Counted from the stretch's first letter, positions 45,169 through 54,791 are shown. The stretch is 64,000 nucleotides of DNA from Aeromonas lusitana (GCF_002812985.1 NZ_PGCP01000019.1:1-64000); one strand, 5' to 3'. A program made the numbers and translations. The notes: a model not told the origin generated them from the sequence alone.

Positions 45169-45210
45169 TTTTGAGGCCTTTTTCGAGAATGTATAATTGA
45201 GATAGATCAA
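45169..45210 (+). promoter_or_regulatory. Candidate internal promoter and FNR-like site before ccmC
   Basis: TTTTGA (45169-45174), 17 nt, then TATAAT (45192-45197) form a plausible sigma-70 promoter in the 164-nt ccmB-ccmC gap. The dyad TTGAG-ATAG-ATCAA (45197-45210) matches 9 of 10 FNR half-site positions. It covers the predicted start site, so it would repress this promoter, unless it activates one further downstream. Confidence 0.45.
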
Positions 45211-45312
45211 GGGGATGGCTGCTTATTGCTTTCGGGGGATATGATGTTTTCCGGCAGTGGGTATGGTAGGCCTCGCCACTATAAAATTAATAACTGAAAG
45301 GTTTTGTGAGCT

Positions 45313-46053
45313 ATGTGGAAATGGTTGCACCCTTATGCCAAACCCGAGCGAGCCTACCGGCTGGCCGGGACTCTGCTGCCCTGGTTTGCGGGCATCAGTC
45401 TGCTCGCCTTCATCGTAGGCACTGTCTGGGGGCTGGCGTTTGCCCCCGCGGACTACCAGCAGGGTGACTCTTTTCGGATCATCTACATCCACGTGCCCGC
45501 CGCCATTCTCTCCATGGGGGCCTACTCCACCATGGCGGTGGCGGCCTTCATCGGTCTGGTGTGGCAACTGCGCATGGCCGACATGACGGTGGCGGCCATC
45601 GCCCCGGTCGGCGCCGTGTTCACCTTTATCGCCCTGTTCACCGGCGCCGCCTGGGGCAAGCCCATGTGGGGCACCTGGTGGGTCTGGGATGCGCGCCTCA
45701 CCTCTGAGTTGATTCTGCTGTTCCTCTATCTCGGCGTCATCGCGCTCTACAACGCCTTCAGCGACAAGGTGGTGGCGGGACGCGCCGCCGGCATTCTGGC
45801 GCTGGTGGGGGTGATCAACCTGCCCATCATTCACTACTCGGTGGAGTGGTGGAACACATTGCACCAGGGCGCCTCCATCACCAAGTTCGACAAACCCTCC
45901 ATCTCCCCCGAGATGCTGTGGCCGCTACTCATCATGATTCTGGCGTTCGCGACCTTCCTCGGCGCCCTGACCCTGATGCGTTTTCGCAATGAACTCCTGA
46001 TGCGGGAGTGGCATCGCCCCTGGGTCGCCGACATCGCCAGGCAGGAGAAGTAA
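45313..46053 (+). CDS. ccmC: Heme-handling protein CcmC
   Basis: 246 residues, six membrane helices. The tryptophan-rich WWD motif WGKPMWGTWWVWDARLTSE lies near 115-132, flanked by conserved His residues (IIYIHVPAA, IIHYSVEWWNTLHQ). CcmC transfers heme to CcmE. Confidence 0.97.
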   Translation: MWKWLHPYAKPERAYRLAGTLLPWFAGISLLAFIVGTVWGLAFAPADYQQGDSFRIIYIHVPAAILSMGAYSTMAVAAFIGLVWQLRMADMTVAAIAPVGAVFTFIALFTGAAWGKPMWGTWWVWDARLTSELILLFLYLGVIALYNAFSDKVVAGRAAGILALVGVINLPIIHYSVEWWNTLHQGASITKFDKPSISPEMLWPLLIMILAFATFLGALTLMRFRNELLMREWHRPWVADIARQEK

Positions 46054-46055
46054 GC

Positions 46056-46262
46056 ATGCACTTTGCCTCATTCAGTGACTTCATGGCGATGGGGGGCTAT
46101 GCCTTCTACGTCTGGCTCTCCTTCGGTCTGACCGGGCTCTGCCTGGTCGGCATCGTCATTTCCACCCGATTGAAAACCCGCAGCCTGCTCGGTGAGTTGC
46201 GCAACAAACAGGCTCGTGAGGCCCGTCGCAAGGCGGCCCAGCAGATGGAGAACACCCTATGA
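46056..46262 (+). CDS. ccmD: Heme exporter small protein CcmD
   Basis: 68 residues from ATG 46056, 2 nt after the ccmC stop. One membrane helix ([20 protein letters not shown]) preceded by [14 protein letters not shown], then a basic tail ([10 protein letters not shown]). CcmD is needed to release holo-CcmE. It overlaps ccmE (ATGA). Confidence 0.94.
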   Translation: MHFASFSDFMAMGGYAFYVWLSFGLTGLCLVGIVISTRLKTRSLLGELRNKQAREARRKAAQQMENTL

Positions 46263-46750
46263 CCCCGAGACGCAAGAAACGCCTCACCATCATACTGGCC
46301 ATCAGCCTCGGCCTTGCCAGCGTGATTGGCCTGGTGCTCTATGCCCTCAGCCAGAACATCGATCTCTTCTATACCCCGAGCGAGCTGGTCGAGGGCAAGG
46401 GACCGGACAAGGTAAAGCCCGAGGAGGGGCAACGCCTGCGCATCGGTGGCCTGGTGGTACCCGGCTCCGTGGTGCGGGATCCCCAGAGCCTCAAGGTCTC
46501 CTTCAAGCTGGTGGACAACGGCGGCCATCTGGTGACGGTGGAATTTGACGGCATACTGCCGGACCTGTTCCGTGAGGGGCAGGGGATAGTCGCCCAGGGC
46601 AATCTCAAGGATGCCACTACGGTCGCCGCCTTCGAGGTGCTGGCCAAGCACGACGAGAACTACATGCCGCCGGAAGTGGCCGACGCCACCAACGGCATGC
46701 ACTTCAAACCCGAATATACCGAGGCGCAGCTGAAGGGGGCCAAGCAATGA
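46259..46750 (+). CDS. ccmE: Heme chaperone CcmE
   Basis: 163 residues. N-terminal membrane anchor ([20 protein letters not shown]) and a periplasmic OB-fold. The heme-attaching His is H131 in [10 protein letters not shown], the HxxxY form. It carries heme from CcmABCD to CcmF/CcmH. Confidence 0.97.
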   Translation: MTPRRKKRLTIILAISLGLASVIGLVLYALSQNIDLFYTPSELVEGKGPDKVKPEEGQRLRIGGLVVPGSVVRDPQSLKVSFKLVDNGGHLVTVEFDGILPDLFREGQGIVAQGNLKDATTVAAFEVLAKHDENYMPPEVADATNGMHFKPEYTEAQLKGAKQ

Positions 46751-46832
46751 GCGCCTCCTTCCTGATGTCGTTTTCACCGTTTCTCGCCCGTGAGCAGGTT
46801 CAGGTCGCGGCTCGATTGAAAGGAGCTCAAGC

Positions 46833-48788
46833 ATGATCCCAGAACTCGGGCAATTCGCACTGATCCTGGCGTTTGCCACCGCCCTGCTGCTCGGCAGCTA
46901 CCCGCTGCTCGGCGCAAGCTGGGGCCGTATCGGCATGATGTCGGCGGCCCGTCCGCTCGCCTATGCCCAGTTCCTGCTGCTGCTGTTGTCGTTCCTCTGC
47001 CTGACCTGGGCCTTTGTGGACAACGACTTCACCGTGCAGTACGTGGCTACCAACTCCAACAGCCTGCTGCCGCTCGCCTACCGCATCTCTGCGGTGTGGG
47101 GCGCCCACGAGGGCTCCTTGCTGCTGTGGGTGTTGACGCTCGGCGGCTGGACCGCCGCCGTGGCCCTGCTGAGCCGCAGCCTGCCGCTCGATGCGGTGGC
47201 GCGAGTGCTCGGGGTGCTCGGCCTCATCTCGGTGGGCTTCACCGCCTTCGTGCTGTTCACCTCGGATCCCTTCACCCGTACCCTGCCGTACTTCCCGGTG
47301 GATGGGCGCGACTTGAATCCGCTGTTGCAGGATCCCGGCCTCATCTTCCACCCGCCCATGCTCTACATGGGTTATGTGGGCTTCTCGGTGGCCTTCGCCT
47401 TCGCCATCGCCTCCTTGATGACGGGACGTTTGGATGCCACCTGGGCGCGCTGGTCCCGTCCCTGGACCATGGCCGCCTGGGTGTTCCTGACCCTCGGCAT
47501 AGTGCTCGGCTCCTGGTGGGCCTATTATGAGCTCGGCTGGGGCGGCTGGTGGTTCTGGGATCCGGTGGAAAACGCCTCCTTCATGCCCTGGCTGGCGGGC
47601 ACGGCGCTGCTCCATTCCCTGTCGGTGAGTGAGAAACGCGCAACCTTCAAGGCCTGGACAGTGCTGCTGGCACTCTCTGCCTTCTCCCTGAGCCTGCTCG
47701 GTACCTTCCTGGTGCGCTCCGGCGTGCTGGTGTCGGTCCATGCCTTCGCCTCGGATCCGACTCGCGGCCTCTTTATCCTCGGCTTCCTGCTGGCGGTGAT
47801 CGGCAGCTCCCTGCTGCTGTTCGCCTTCAAAGGCTCCCAGGTCAAGAGCCACGGCAAGCACGAGCTGTGGAGCCGGGAGACCCTGCTGCTTGGCAACAAC
47901 ATACTGCTGGTGGCGGGCCTGTTGACCGTGCTGCTCGGCACCCTGCTGCCCCTGGTGCACAAGGAGCTGGGGCTGGGTAGCATCTCCATCGGTACCCCCT
48001 TCTTCAACCATATCTACAGCTGGCTCATCATCCCGTTCGCCCTGCTGCTGGGGCTGGGCCCTTTGTTCCGCTGGCGCCGTCAGGAGCTGGGTGAGCTCAA
48101 ACTCAAGGTGATATTGGCGCTGGTATTGAGCCTGGCAGCCGCGATCGGCCTGCCCTTGTTGCTGGCTGAAGAGTTCAAACCCTGGGCCGCACTCGGCATC
48201 GGGCTCGGCACCTGGATCATCATCACCAGCGTGCAGGAGACCTGGGTGCGCGCCACCCACAAGCACGACTTCACCACCGGGGTGCGCAAGCTTGGCAACA
48301 GCCACTGGGCCATGATCCTGGGTCATGTGGGGCTCGCGGTCAGCATCATAGGCATCGCCTGCACCCAGAACTACAGCATCGAGAAGGACCTGCGTATGCA
48401 GGCAGGCGATCGGGTGCACTTTGCCGACTACGAATTTGTCTTCACCGGCATCAAGGAGAAGAACGGTCCGAACTACGACGGCTTCAAGGGCGTGCTGGAA
48501 GTGCACAGGGACGGCAAGCAGGTCGCTCTGCTCAAGCCGGAGAAGCGGATGTACAAGGTGAGTCGCATGCCGATGACGGAAGCCGCCATCGATGCGGGCA
48601 TCACCCGGGATCTCTATGCGGCGCTCGGCGAGCAGCTCGACAACGGCGCCTGGGCGGTGCGCATCTACTACAAGCCGTTCGTGCGCTGGATCTGGTTCGG
48701 CGGCGTCTTCATGGCCATCGGCGGCGTGCTGGCGATGCTGGACAAACGCTATCGTTTCGGTCGTCGTGAAGAGGAATCCAAGCCATGA
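46833..48788 (+). CDS. ccmF: Cytochrome c heme lyase subunit CcmF
   Basis: 651 residues with about 14-15 membrane helices. The WWD motif is WGGWWFWDPVENASFMPW (near 233-250); conserved His residues include VWGAHEGSLLLWV and GLIFHPPMLYMGYVG. CcmF reduces and delivers heme from CcmE to apocytochrome. AAAGGAG lies 8 nt before ATG 46833; the 82-nt gap after ccmE has no extra gene. The stop overlaps ccmG (ATGA). Confidence 0.97.
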   Translation: MIPELGQFALILAFATALLLGSYPLLGASWGRIGMMSAARPLAYAQFLLLLLSFLCLTWAFVDNDFTVQYVATNSNSLLPLAYRISAVWGAHEGSLLLWVLTLGGWTAAVALLSRSLPLDAVARVLGVLGLISVGFTAFVLFTSDPFTRTLPYFPVDGRDLNPLLQDPGLIFHPPMLYMGYVGFSVAFAFAIASLMTGRLDATWARWSRPWTMAAWVFLTLGIVLGSWWAYYELGWGGWWFWDPVENASFMPWLAGTALLHSLSVSEKRATFKAWTVLLALSAFSLSLLGTFLVRSGVLVSVHAFASDPTRGLFILGFLLAVIGSSLLLFAFKGSQVKSHGKHELWSRETLLLGNNILLVAGLLTVLLGTLLPLVHKELGLGSISIGTPFFNHIYSWLIIPFALLLGLGPLFRWRRQELGELKLKVILALVLSLAAAIGLPLLLAEEFKPWAALGIGLGTWIIITSVQETWVRATHKHDFTTGVRKLGNSHWAMILGHVGLAVSIIGIACTQNYSIEKDLRMQAGDRVHFADYEFVFTGIKEKNGPNYDGFKGVLEVHRDGKQVALLKPEKRMYKVSRMPMTEAAIDAGITRDLYAALGEQLDNGAWAVRIYYKPFVRWIWFGGVFMAIGGVLAMLDKRYRFGRREEESKP

Positions 48789-49315
48789 GCCGTAAAACCT
48801 GGTTGTTTCTGCTGCCGTTCATCATCTTCCTGATGGGGGCCGTGTTCCTGTTCAAGGGGCTCTATTCCGATCCGACCAAGCTGGAATCCGTGATGGTGGA
48901 CAAGGAGGTGCCCGTGTTCACCCTGCAGGATATCTATGATCTCAACAAGCAGCACGACAGGAGCATCCTCAAGGGCCGCCCCATGCTGCTTAACGTCTGG
49001 GCGACCTGGTGCCCGACCTGTTATGGGGAGCACACCTACCTCAAGCAGCTCGCGGGGCAGGGCATCTATATCGTCGGCATGAACTACAAGGACGAGCGGG
49101 ACAAGGCCATCAAGTGGTTGGCCGAGCTCGGCAACCCGTATCAGATCAACCTCTACGATCCGGATGGCATGCTGGGACTGGATCTCGGCGTCTACGGCGC
49201 CCCCGAGACCTTCTTTATCGACAGTCAGGGCATCATCCGTTACCGCCACGTGGGGGACGTCAATCCCGAAGTCTGGGCCTCGACCCTCAAACCCATCTAT
49301 GACGCCATGAAATAA
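48785..49315 (+). CDS. ccmG: Periplasmic thiol reductase CcmG (DsbE)
   Basis: 176 residues: membrane anchor (WLFLLPFIIFLMGAVFLF), then a thioredoxin fold with C76/C79 in WATWCPTCYGEH and the cis-Pro segment GVYGAPETFFID. It reduces apocytochrome CXXCH cysteines, fed by CcdA/DsbD encoded elsewhere. Confidence 0.97.
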   Translation: MSRKTWLFLLPFIIFLMGAVFLFKGLYSDPTKLESVMVDKEVPVFTLQDIYDLNKQHDRSILKGRPMLLNVWATWCPTCYGEHTYLKQLAGQGIYIVGMNYKDERDKAIKWLAELGNPYQINLYDPDGMLGLDLGVYGAPETFFIDSQGIIRYRHVGDVNPEVWASTLKPIYDAMK

Positions 49316-49326
49316 GGGAGCGACCG

Positions 49327-49806
49327 ATGAAAACGCTTATTGCGTCCTTGCTGCTGATGGCGGGACTGTTTGGCGCCGGTCAGGCCCGAGCTGCCATCGA
49401 TGTCTATACCTTCGACAGCGACGCTCAGGAGCAGACCTTCCGGGAGCTGACCAAGGAGCTGCGTTGCCCCAAGTGTCAGAACCAGGACATCGCCGACTCC
49501 AACGCCGGGCTCGCCAAGGACCTGCGTGACAAGACTTATCAGATGGTACGGGAGGGCAAGGACAAGCAGCAGGTGGTGGATTACATGGTGGCCCGCTACG
49601 GCAACTTCATCCTCTATGATCCGCCCCTGATGGCCTCGACCCTGATCCTCTGGCTCGGCCCCTTGCTGGTCATCGTCATCGGCGCCACCACAGTGGTGGT
49701 GCGAAGCCGCCGCCGTTCCCCCGCCGCCGCACAGGCCGAGAGTGCCCTGAGCGAACAAGAGCAGGCACGGCTGGCTGCCCTGCTCAAAGAGGAAGAGAAA
49801 CAATGA
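49327..49806 (+). CDS. ccmH: Cytochrome c maturation thiol protein CcmH
   Basis: 159 residues: signal peptide (to ARA), the LRCPKCQNQ motif (C47, C50), a C-terminal membrane helix and a short charged tail. It corresponds to the N-terminal half of E. coli CcmH; the TPR half is the separate ccmI here. It overlaps ccmI by 4 nt. Confidence 0.97.
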   Translation: MKTLIASLLLMAGLFGAGQARAAIDVYTFDSDAQEQTFRELTKELRCPKCQNQDIADSNAGLAKDLRDKTYQMVREGKDKQQVVDYMVARYGNFILYDPPLMASTLILWLGPLLVIVIGATTVVVRSRRRSPAAAQAESALSEQEQARLAALLKEEEKQ

Positions 49807-51089
49807 CCGCATTCTGGATTTTGGGCGCGGCCCTGCTGGTATTGGTCAGCCTGGCGCTGATCCTGCCGCTGTGGCGTGGTGAGGCTCGTCAGAGCATCAG
49901 CCGCTCGGCCCTCAACAAGCAGCTCTATCGCCAGCGGGTGCTCGAGATAGGCGAGGAACGTGAGCAGGGGGTGCTGGCGGAGGAATCCGAGTCCCTGGTG
50001 GAGCTGCAGCGCAGTTTGCTCGATGACATCCCAGACGTGGAGCAGACCGCCCGCGGTGGCAAGAGTCTGATCTGGATCCCGGGTGTGCTGGTGCTGGTAG
50101 TGGTGAGCGTCGGCCTCTACTACAAGCTCGGCGCCTGGCAAGAGGTGCAGCGCTGGCAGGATGCCAGCGGCCGGCTCGGGGAGCTCAGCAACCGTATCCT
50201 GGTGGAACGAGATGCCCAGGTGACCGAGCAGGATCTGCTGGACTTCACCCTGGCGCTGCGCACTCGCCTCAAGGACGAGCCGAACGACTATCGTGGCTGG
50301 CTGCTGCTGGGGCGGTTGACCCTGGATGGCAACGATCCCGAGATGGCCCGTGAGGCGCTGGAGCGAGCCTATGAGCTGGCCCCGCAAAAATCCATGGTGG
50401 CCGTGCCCTATGCCCAGGCCCTGATGATGACGGGATCCGAGGCCCAGGCCGATCAGCTGCTGCAAGGGGCCATCGCCCAGGATCCGGCCAATATCGAGGC
50501 CCGCTCCGTCTATGCCTTCATGGCACTGCAGAAAGAGGACTTCCAGACCGCCCTCGGTCGCTGGCAGGCCATGTTGCCGCTGCTGGAGAAGGGCTCGACC
50601 CGCTATGTGATGGTGGAGCGCTCCATCGAGTATGCCGAGCAGCAGCTGCGCCAGCGCGGCATCGCAGTGACTACCGCCCCGGCCTCTGCTCCGGCCGTTA
50701 AGAATGAACAAGCTGGCGCGCAGGCTCAGGTGCTGGTGGTGAAGGAGGGGGAGTTCCCGCTCCACATCACCTTGGCTCCCGGCATCCAGTTGCCGGAAGA
50801 TGCTCACCTGTTCGTGTTTGCGGTGATCCCCAATGGTCCGCCCATGCCCATCGCGGTCAAGCGCATCCCTGGGCCCGCGTTCCCGCTGACCCTCTCCTTG
50901 GGAGACGGTGACGCCATGATGGAAGGCAGCAAGCTGGCGGCTCAGCCCGAGCTGCAATTCAAGGCGCGTCTGTCTCGTGGTGGCAACGTCATGAACAAGG
51001 AAGGGGCCTTCGAGGGGGTCTCGGTGACCGTCCCTACCAGCACCATTCCGTCAGCGCCGATTGACATCCGCATCGATCACGCCCTCTAA
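49803..51089 (+). CDS. ccmI: Apocytochrome c chaperone CcmI
   Basis: 428 residues: two N-terminal membrane helices (residues ~4-24 and ~90-108) with a cytoplasmic coiled region between, then TPR repeats (RGWLLLGRLTLDGNDPEMAR, AREALERAYELAP). A C-terminal beta-rich domain (VKEGEFPLHITLAPGIQLPE, RIPGPAFPLTLSLGDGDAM) follows. CcmI holds apocytochrome for ligation by CcmF/CcmH. Last ccm gene; a G/C hairpin without T run (51099-51123) follows. Confidence 0.94.
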   Translation: MTAFWILGAALLVLVSLALILPLWRGEARQSISRSALNKQLYRQRVLEIGEEREQGVLAEESESLVELQRSLLDDIPDVEQTARGGKSLIWIPGVLVLVVVSVGLYYKLGAWQEVQRWQDASGRLGELSNRILVERDAQVTEQDLLDFTLALRTRLKDEPNDYRGWLLLGRLTLDGNDPEMAREALERAYELAPQKSMVAVPYAQALMMTGSEAQADQLLQGAIAQDPANIEARSVYAFMALQKEDFQTALGRWQAMLPLLEKGSTRYVMVERSIEYAEQQLRQRGIAVTTAPASAPAVKNEQAGAQAQVLVVKEGEFPLHITLAPGIQLPEDAHLFVFAVIPNGPPMPIAVKRIPGPAFPLTLSLGDGDAMMEGSKLAAQPELQFKARLSRGGNVMNKEGAFEGVSVTVPTSTIPSAPIDIRIDHAL

Positions 51090-51168
51090 TACCCTTTTGG
51101 CCCGACCCTGGATGGGGCGGGCCACCTATAATTCAGATTGATTCATCATAAAAGCTTAGGATTTTCAT

Positions 51169-51975
51169 ATGTATTTGCGTTCAGGAGCATTGGCAGTGGC
51201 ACTGCTGTTGGGGGGCTGTGCGGGTGGTCCTCCGAAGCCGGGTCCAGAGAGCCTGGATCTCGAAGAAACCCCAAACCGTCCCGAGGCCACCAGTACGGCC
51301 AGCGATCCACGAGATCCCTTCCAGGGCGCCAACCGCGCCATGTGGGCCGTCAACTACGACGTGCTCGAGCCCTATGTCGCCCGCCCCGTGGTGCACGGCT
51401 ATGCCCGCTATGTGCCGCAAGGAGTGAGAGACAGCATTGAAAATTTCGTGGATAACTTCGATGAGCCGAGCAGCATGGTGAACCACCTGTTGGTGGGGGA
51501 TCTGCCGGGGGCGGGGACCAACCTGGGCCGCTTCACCCTCAACACGACTCTGGGTCTGTTCGGCTTCTTCGATGTGGCCAAGCACGCGGGCCTCGCGCGC
51601 AATACCCTGGAGATGGATACCGTGCTCGGCAAGGCGGACATTGGCGATGGCGCCTATATCATGGTGCCCGTCTACGGCCCGACCACCACCCGAGAGCTGG
51701 TGGGGGATACCATCGACACCATCTACTTCCCCTACGCCCTGCTGACCTTCCCGCTGCGGGTGGTGCACTGGGCGCTGGACGGGGTGGGGACGCGTTCCAA
51801 GCTCATCGATCAGGAGCGGATCATCGACAACGCCCTCGACCCTTATGCCCTGACCAAGGACTTCTACCTGCAGTACAACGATGGCAAGGTGAGCGGTCGC
51901 CAGCCTGAGCTCAAGCAGCAGGGCAAGGAAGATGACAGTAACCTGGACGAGTATCTGGATGAGATAGACCAGTAA
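51169..51975 (+). CDS. mlaA: Outer-membrane lipoprotein MlaA (VacJ)
   Basis: 268 residues. A lipobox (LLLGGC) sets the lipidated Cys near residue 17. The MlaA fold is clear: DPFQGANRAMWAVNYDVLEP, VRDSIENFVDNFDEPSSMVN and a long acidic tail (DDSNLDEYLDEIDQ). It removes misplaced phospholipid from the outer leaflet and passes it to MlaC/MlaFEDB, encoded elsewhere. TATAAT at 51127-51132 may be its -10. Confidence 0.96.
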   Translation: MYLRSGALAVALLLGGCAGGPPKPGPESLDLEETPNRPEATSTASDPRDPFQGANRAMWAVNYDVLEPYVARPVVHGYARYVPQGVRDSIENFVDNFDEPSSMVNHLLVGDLPGAGTNLGRFTLNTTLGLFGFFDVAKHAGLARNTLEMDTVLGKADIGDGAYIMVPVYGPTTTRELVGDTIDTIYFPYALLTFPLRVVHWALDGVGTRSKLIDQERIIDNALDPYALTKDFYLQYNDGKVSGRQPELKQQGKEDDSNLDEYLDEIDQ

Positions 51976-52000
51976 GCGTCAGCTGCATGTGAATTGAATA

Positions 52001-52026
52001 AAGAGGGCGCCAGTGGCGCCCTTCTT
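52001..52026 (+). terminator. Terminator of mlaA
   Basis: AAGAGGGCGCC, loop AGT, GGCGCCCTTCTT: a perfect G/C stem with a short T-rich tail, 25 nt past the mlaA stop. Confidence 0.82.
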
Positions 52027-52041
52027 GTTGGCTATCAACCA

Positions 52042-52073
52042 TAAAAAAAACGCCCCGCGATGCGGGGCGTTTT
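52042..52073 (-). terminator. Terminator of sodB
   Basis: A perfect 9-bp stem (ACGCCCCGC / GCGGGGCGT, 3-nt loop) with eight T on the minus strand. It lies 16 nt past the sodB stop, back to back with the mlaA terminator. Confidence 0.95.
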
Positions 52074-52088
52074 GGCAAGAGGGGCCGA

Positions 52089-52673
52089 TTAGGCGGCCAG
52101 GTTCTTGGCCACGAATTCCCAGTTGACCAGGGTCCAGAAGGTTTCCATGTACTTCGGACGCAGGTTGCGGAAATCGATGTAGTAGGCGTGCTCCCACAGG
52201 TCGACGGTCAGCAGCGGGGTGGTCCCGGCTTCGGTCAGCGGGCAGCCGGCGTTGGAGGTGTTGACGATGGCCAGGGAGCCGTCGGCTTTCTTCACCAGCC
52301 AGGTCCAGCTTGAACCGAAGTTGCCGATGGCAGACTTGGTGAAAGCATCCTTGAACTCGGCGAAGGAGCCGAAGGCCTTATTGATGGCATCAGCCAGGGC
52401 GCCAGTCGGCTCGCCACCGCCGTTCGGGGAGAGGCAGTGCCAGTAGAAGGTGTGGTTCCAGATCTGGGCGGCGTTGTTGAAGACACCACCGGTGGAGGTC
52501 TTGATGATCTCTTCCAGAGACTTGCCTTCAAACTCGGTACCCGGCACCAGGTTGTTCAGGTTGACCACGTAGGTGTTGTGGTGCTTGCCGTGATGGTATT
52601 CCAGTGTTTCCTGGGAGATGTGCGGTTCCAGTGCATTGATTGCATAGGGCAGAGCGGGAAGTTCGAATGCCAT
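52089..52673 (-). CDS. sodB: Iron superoxide dismutase SodB
   Basis: 194 residues from ATG 52673 (GGAGAG upstream). Metal ligands H27 (YHHGKHH), H74 (IWNHTFYW) and the Asp/His pair in [14 protein letters not shown]70 in [14 protein letters not shown] is the residue typical of Fe rather than Mn enzymes. No signal peptide, so cytoplasmic. It converts superoxide to peroxide. Single gene; the upstream 285-nt gap to grxD is divergent promoter space. Confidence 0.97.
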   Translation of the reverse strand: MAFELPALPYAINALEPHISQETLEYHHGKHHNTYVVNLNNLVPGTEFEGKSLEEIIKTSTGGVFNNAAQIWNHTFYWHCLSPNGGGEPTGALADAINKAFGSFAEFKDAFTKSAIGNFGSSWTWLVKKADGSLAIVNTSNAGCPLTEAGTTPLLTVDLWEHAYYIDFRNLRPKYMETFWTLVNWEFVAKNLAA

Positions 52674-52900
52674 TTTCTACTCTCCATTGGCTGGACCGTG
52701 CGAAAGCGACGGTTGCAAGACATTGCGTACTCTTTTCTATTTTGAAAAGAATTGTTGTTAAAATAGGGGGCCAGAGGCCCAAAGCCCATCGATTGTAGCA
52801 GTATCAAAGATGGGCTAACAACTCTTGATTCTCGCCATGACTTGGATCAAGCTGCCGCTTATTGACCCATCTCTTCTTGCACTTCCCCTGGTTTGCCAGT

Positions 52901-52928
52901 TTGTGGTCTGCCCGGTTTGCAGTAGAAT
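52901..52928 (+). promoter_or_regulatory. Candidate promoter of grxD
   Basis: TTGTGG (52901-52906), 16 nt, TAGAAT (52923-52928), about 30 nt before the grxD ATG. Moderate match to sigma-70. Confidence 0.4.
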
Positions 52929-52958
52929 GGCCGCCGAAATCGCTCTAGTGAGGCATCT

Positions 52959-53303
52959 ATGGAAACTATCGAAAAGATCAAACAGCAACTGGCTGACAAT
53001 CCCATCATCCTGTACATGAAGGGTTCCCCCAAGCTTCCGAGCTGCGGTTTCTCTGCCCAGGCTTCCCAGGCCATGATGTCCTGCGGCGAGCCGTTTGCTT
53101 ACGTCGACATCCTGCAAAACCCGGACATCCGTGCCGAGTTGCCGAAGTTTGCCAACTGGCCGACCTTCCCCCAGCTGTGGGTGGAAGGGGAGCTGATCGG
53201 CGGCTGCGACATCATGATCGAGATGTTCCAGGCCGGCGAACTGCAGACCCTGATCAAGGAAGTGGCCGCCAAGCACAAGCAGGATGAAGCTGCCGCCGAA
53301 TAA
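52959..53303 (+). CDS. grxD: Monothiol glutaredoxin GrxD
   Basis: 114 residues, with the CGFS active site at 29-32 (SPKLPSCGFSAQASQAM) and the glutathione-binding WPTFPQLWVEGELIGGCDI. CGFS glutaredoxins carry [2Fe-2S] clusters in iron-sulfur trafficking, usually with BolA-type partners. Single gene. Confidence 0.97.
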   Translation: METIEKIKQQLADNPIILYMKGSPKLPSCGFSAQASQAMMSCGEPFAYVDILQNPDIRAELPKFANWPTFPQLWVEGELIGGCDIMIEMFQAGELQTLIKEVAAKHKQDEAAAE

Positions 53304-53321
53304 GGTTGCATCCGCATCATG

Positions 53322-53355
53322 AAAAAAGGGGGAGCCATCGGCTCCCCCTTTTTTA
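53322..53355. terminator. Bidirectional terminator grxD / RNA methyltransferase
   Basis: AAAAAAGGGGGAGCC, loop ATCG, GGCTCCCCC-type stem and TTTTTT (53322-53355). A and T runs on both sides suit the two convergent genes. Confidence 0.95.
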
Positions 53356-53370
53356 TTCCAGCCGATGGTA

Positions 53371-54582
53371 TCAGCCGATGCGCTCGATGCGCGCCATGTA
53401 GAAGCCATCGAAGCCGGTCGCGGCCGGGCTGACGCTGTGATCATCCAGCAACCGGTAGTTGTCGTTGGCGGCCAGGAACTTGTCCACCTGCTGGCGGTTC
53501 TCCTGGGGCAGGATGGAGCAGGTCGCGTAGACCAGGATGCCGCCGACCTTGGTCATCTGGCTGTAGCGCTGCAGTATCTCTTCTTGCAGGGCGACCAGTA
53601 CCGGCAGACGCTCGGCGGTGTCGCGCCACTTGGCATCCGGGTTGCGCTTGAGCACACCCAGCCCGGAGCAGGGCACGTCCAGCAGCACCCGATCGGCGGT
53701 GCCCTTGAGGCGCTTGACCGTCTTGCTGCTCTCGATGACCCGGGTCTCCACGTTGTGGGCACCGGCGCGGCGAGCACGTTGCTTGAGATTCTCCAGCTTC
53801 CACTCTTCCACGTCCATCGCCAGCAGACGGCCCTTGCCGTTCATCATGGCGGCGATGTGCAGGGTCTTGCCACCGGCACCGGCGCAGGCGTCGATGACGC
53901 GCATGCCAGGGGTGACTTCCAGGGCCGCGGCCACCAGCTGGGAGCCGGCATCCTGCTGCTCGAACCAGCCATCGGCGAAGGCCTTGGTGCGGAACAGGGC
54001 GGCGTCAGAGGTCACCTGCAGGGCGGTGGCGACACCCTCGACCGGAATGGTGGTGATATGTTCCTTGGCCAGCACGGCCTGCAACTCTTCCCGCGTGCCC
54101 TTGAGGGTGTTGACCCGCAGGTAGCGCTTGGGCATCCAGGCCAGGGCGGCACGTTCGGCAGGCCAGGCGTCGCCGAGCTGCTCGCTGCCGAGCTTCTCCA
54201 GCCAGGTCGGGCAGCCGTCCATCAGCACAGGGTTCTTCTTGGCCTCGGTGAGGCGGCGGCGGAAGGCCTCCTCGTTGAAGCGATCCAGCGTCGGGTGGTT
54301 GGGCTGAGCTATCTTGTGGAAGGCGTGCCAGCTGTGCAGCAGCGGCCAGACGTTCTTGGCGGCCTGGCGCACCTGAATGCCGGTCAGGGCGCAGTAGAGG
54401 CTGAGGCGGCGCAACAGATCGCCGGTGACCAGGGCAATCCTTGCCTGTTCTTGCGGTTTGAGTTCGATGCCGGAGAAGTGACGGGCATAGGCTCGGTCGA
54501 GGGTGAGACCCTGAGCCAGAACATCGTCAACGATGGCAACGACCAGATCCCCGAAACGGGGCAACAGTGGGGACTTGAGCAT
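53371..54582 (-). CDS. RsmB/NOP-family RNA m5C methyltransferase
   Basis: 403 residues from ATG 54582 (AAGG 8 nt upstream); the frame runs on to 54657 without a better site. An N-terminal NusB-like helical part is followed by the SAM-binding DACAGAGGKT (231-240). The two m5C cysteines are C305 (DVPCSGLGVLKRNPD) and C355 (YATCSILPQEN). It should make 5-methylcytosine in rRNA or tRNA. It is close to RsmB in layout, but whether it is RsmB itself (16S C967) or a paralogue cannot be decided here; RsmB genes normally follow fmt, which is not the case. Confidence 0.9.
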   Translation of the reverse strand: MLKSPLLPRFGDLVVAIVDDVLAQGLTLDRAYARHFSGIELKPQEQARIALVTGDLLRRLSLYCALTGIQVRQAAKNVWPLLHSWHAFHKIAQPNHPTLDRFNEEAFRRRLTEAKKNPVLMDGCPTWLEKLGSEQLGDAWPAERAALAWMPKRYLRVNTLKGTREELQAVLAKEHITTIPVEGVATALQVTSDAALFRTKAFADGWFEQQDAGSQLVAAALEVTPGMRVIDACAGAGGKTLHIAAMMNGKGRLLAMDVEEWKLENLKQRARRAGAHNVETRVIESSKTVKRLKGTADRVLLDVPCSGLGVLKRNPDAKWRDTAERLPVLVALQEEILQRYSQMTKVGGILVYATCSILPQENRQQVDKFLAANDNYRLLDDHSVSPAATGFDGFYMARIERIG

Positions 54583-54791
54583 GAGATTAACCTTGGCCAA
54601 AAAAAGATGAACCGGCCCCATCACGGAGGGGGTTCTGAAACGGACAAATCCGCGCAATGATAGGGGCTAGACTGAGTTGGCGCAACCATCCCCATACGGG
54701 GAATGTACAGGGGATGGTGCTGGACTTGGTTGTGCAGCAGGAAAATGATGCCGTGGCAGTTCGGGTGAACGCATTAAAAAGGACTAACAAG

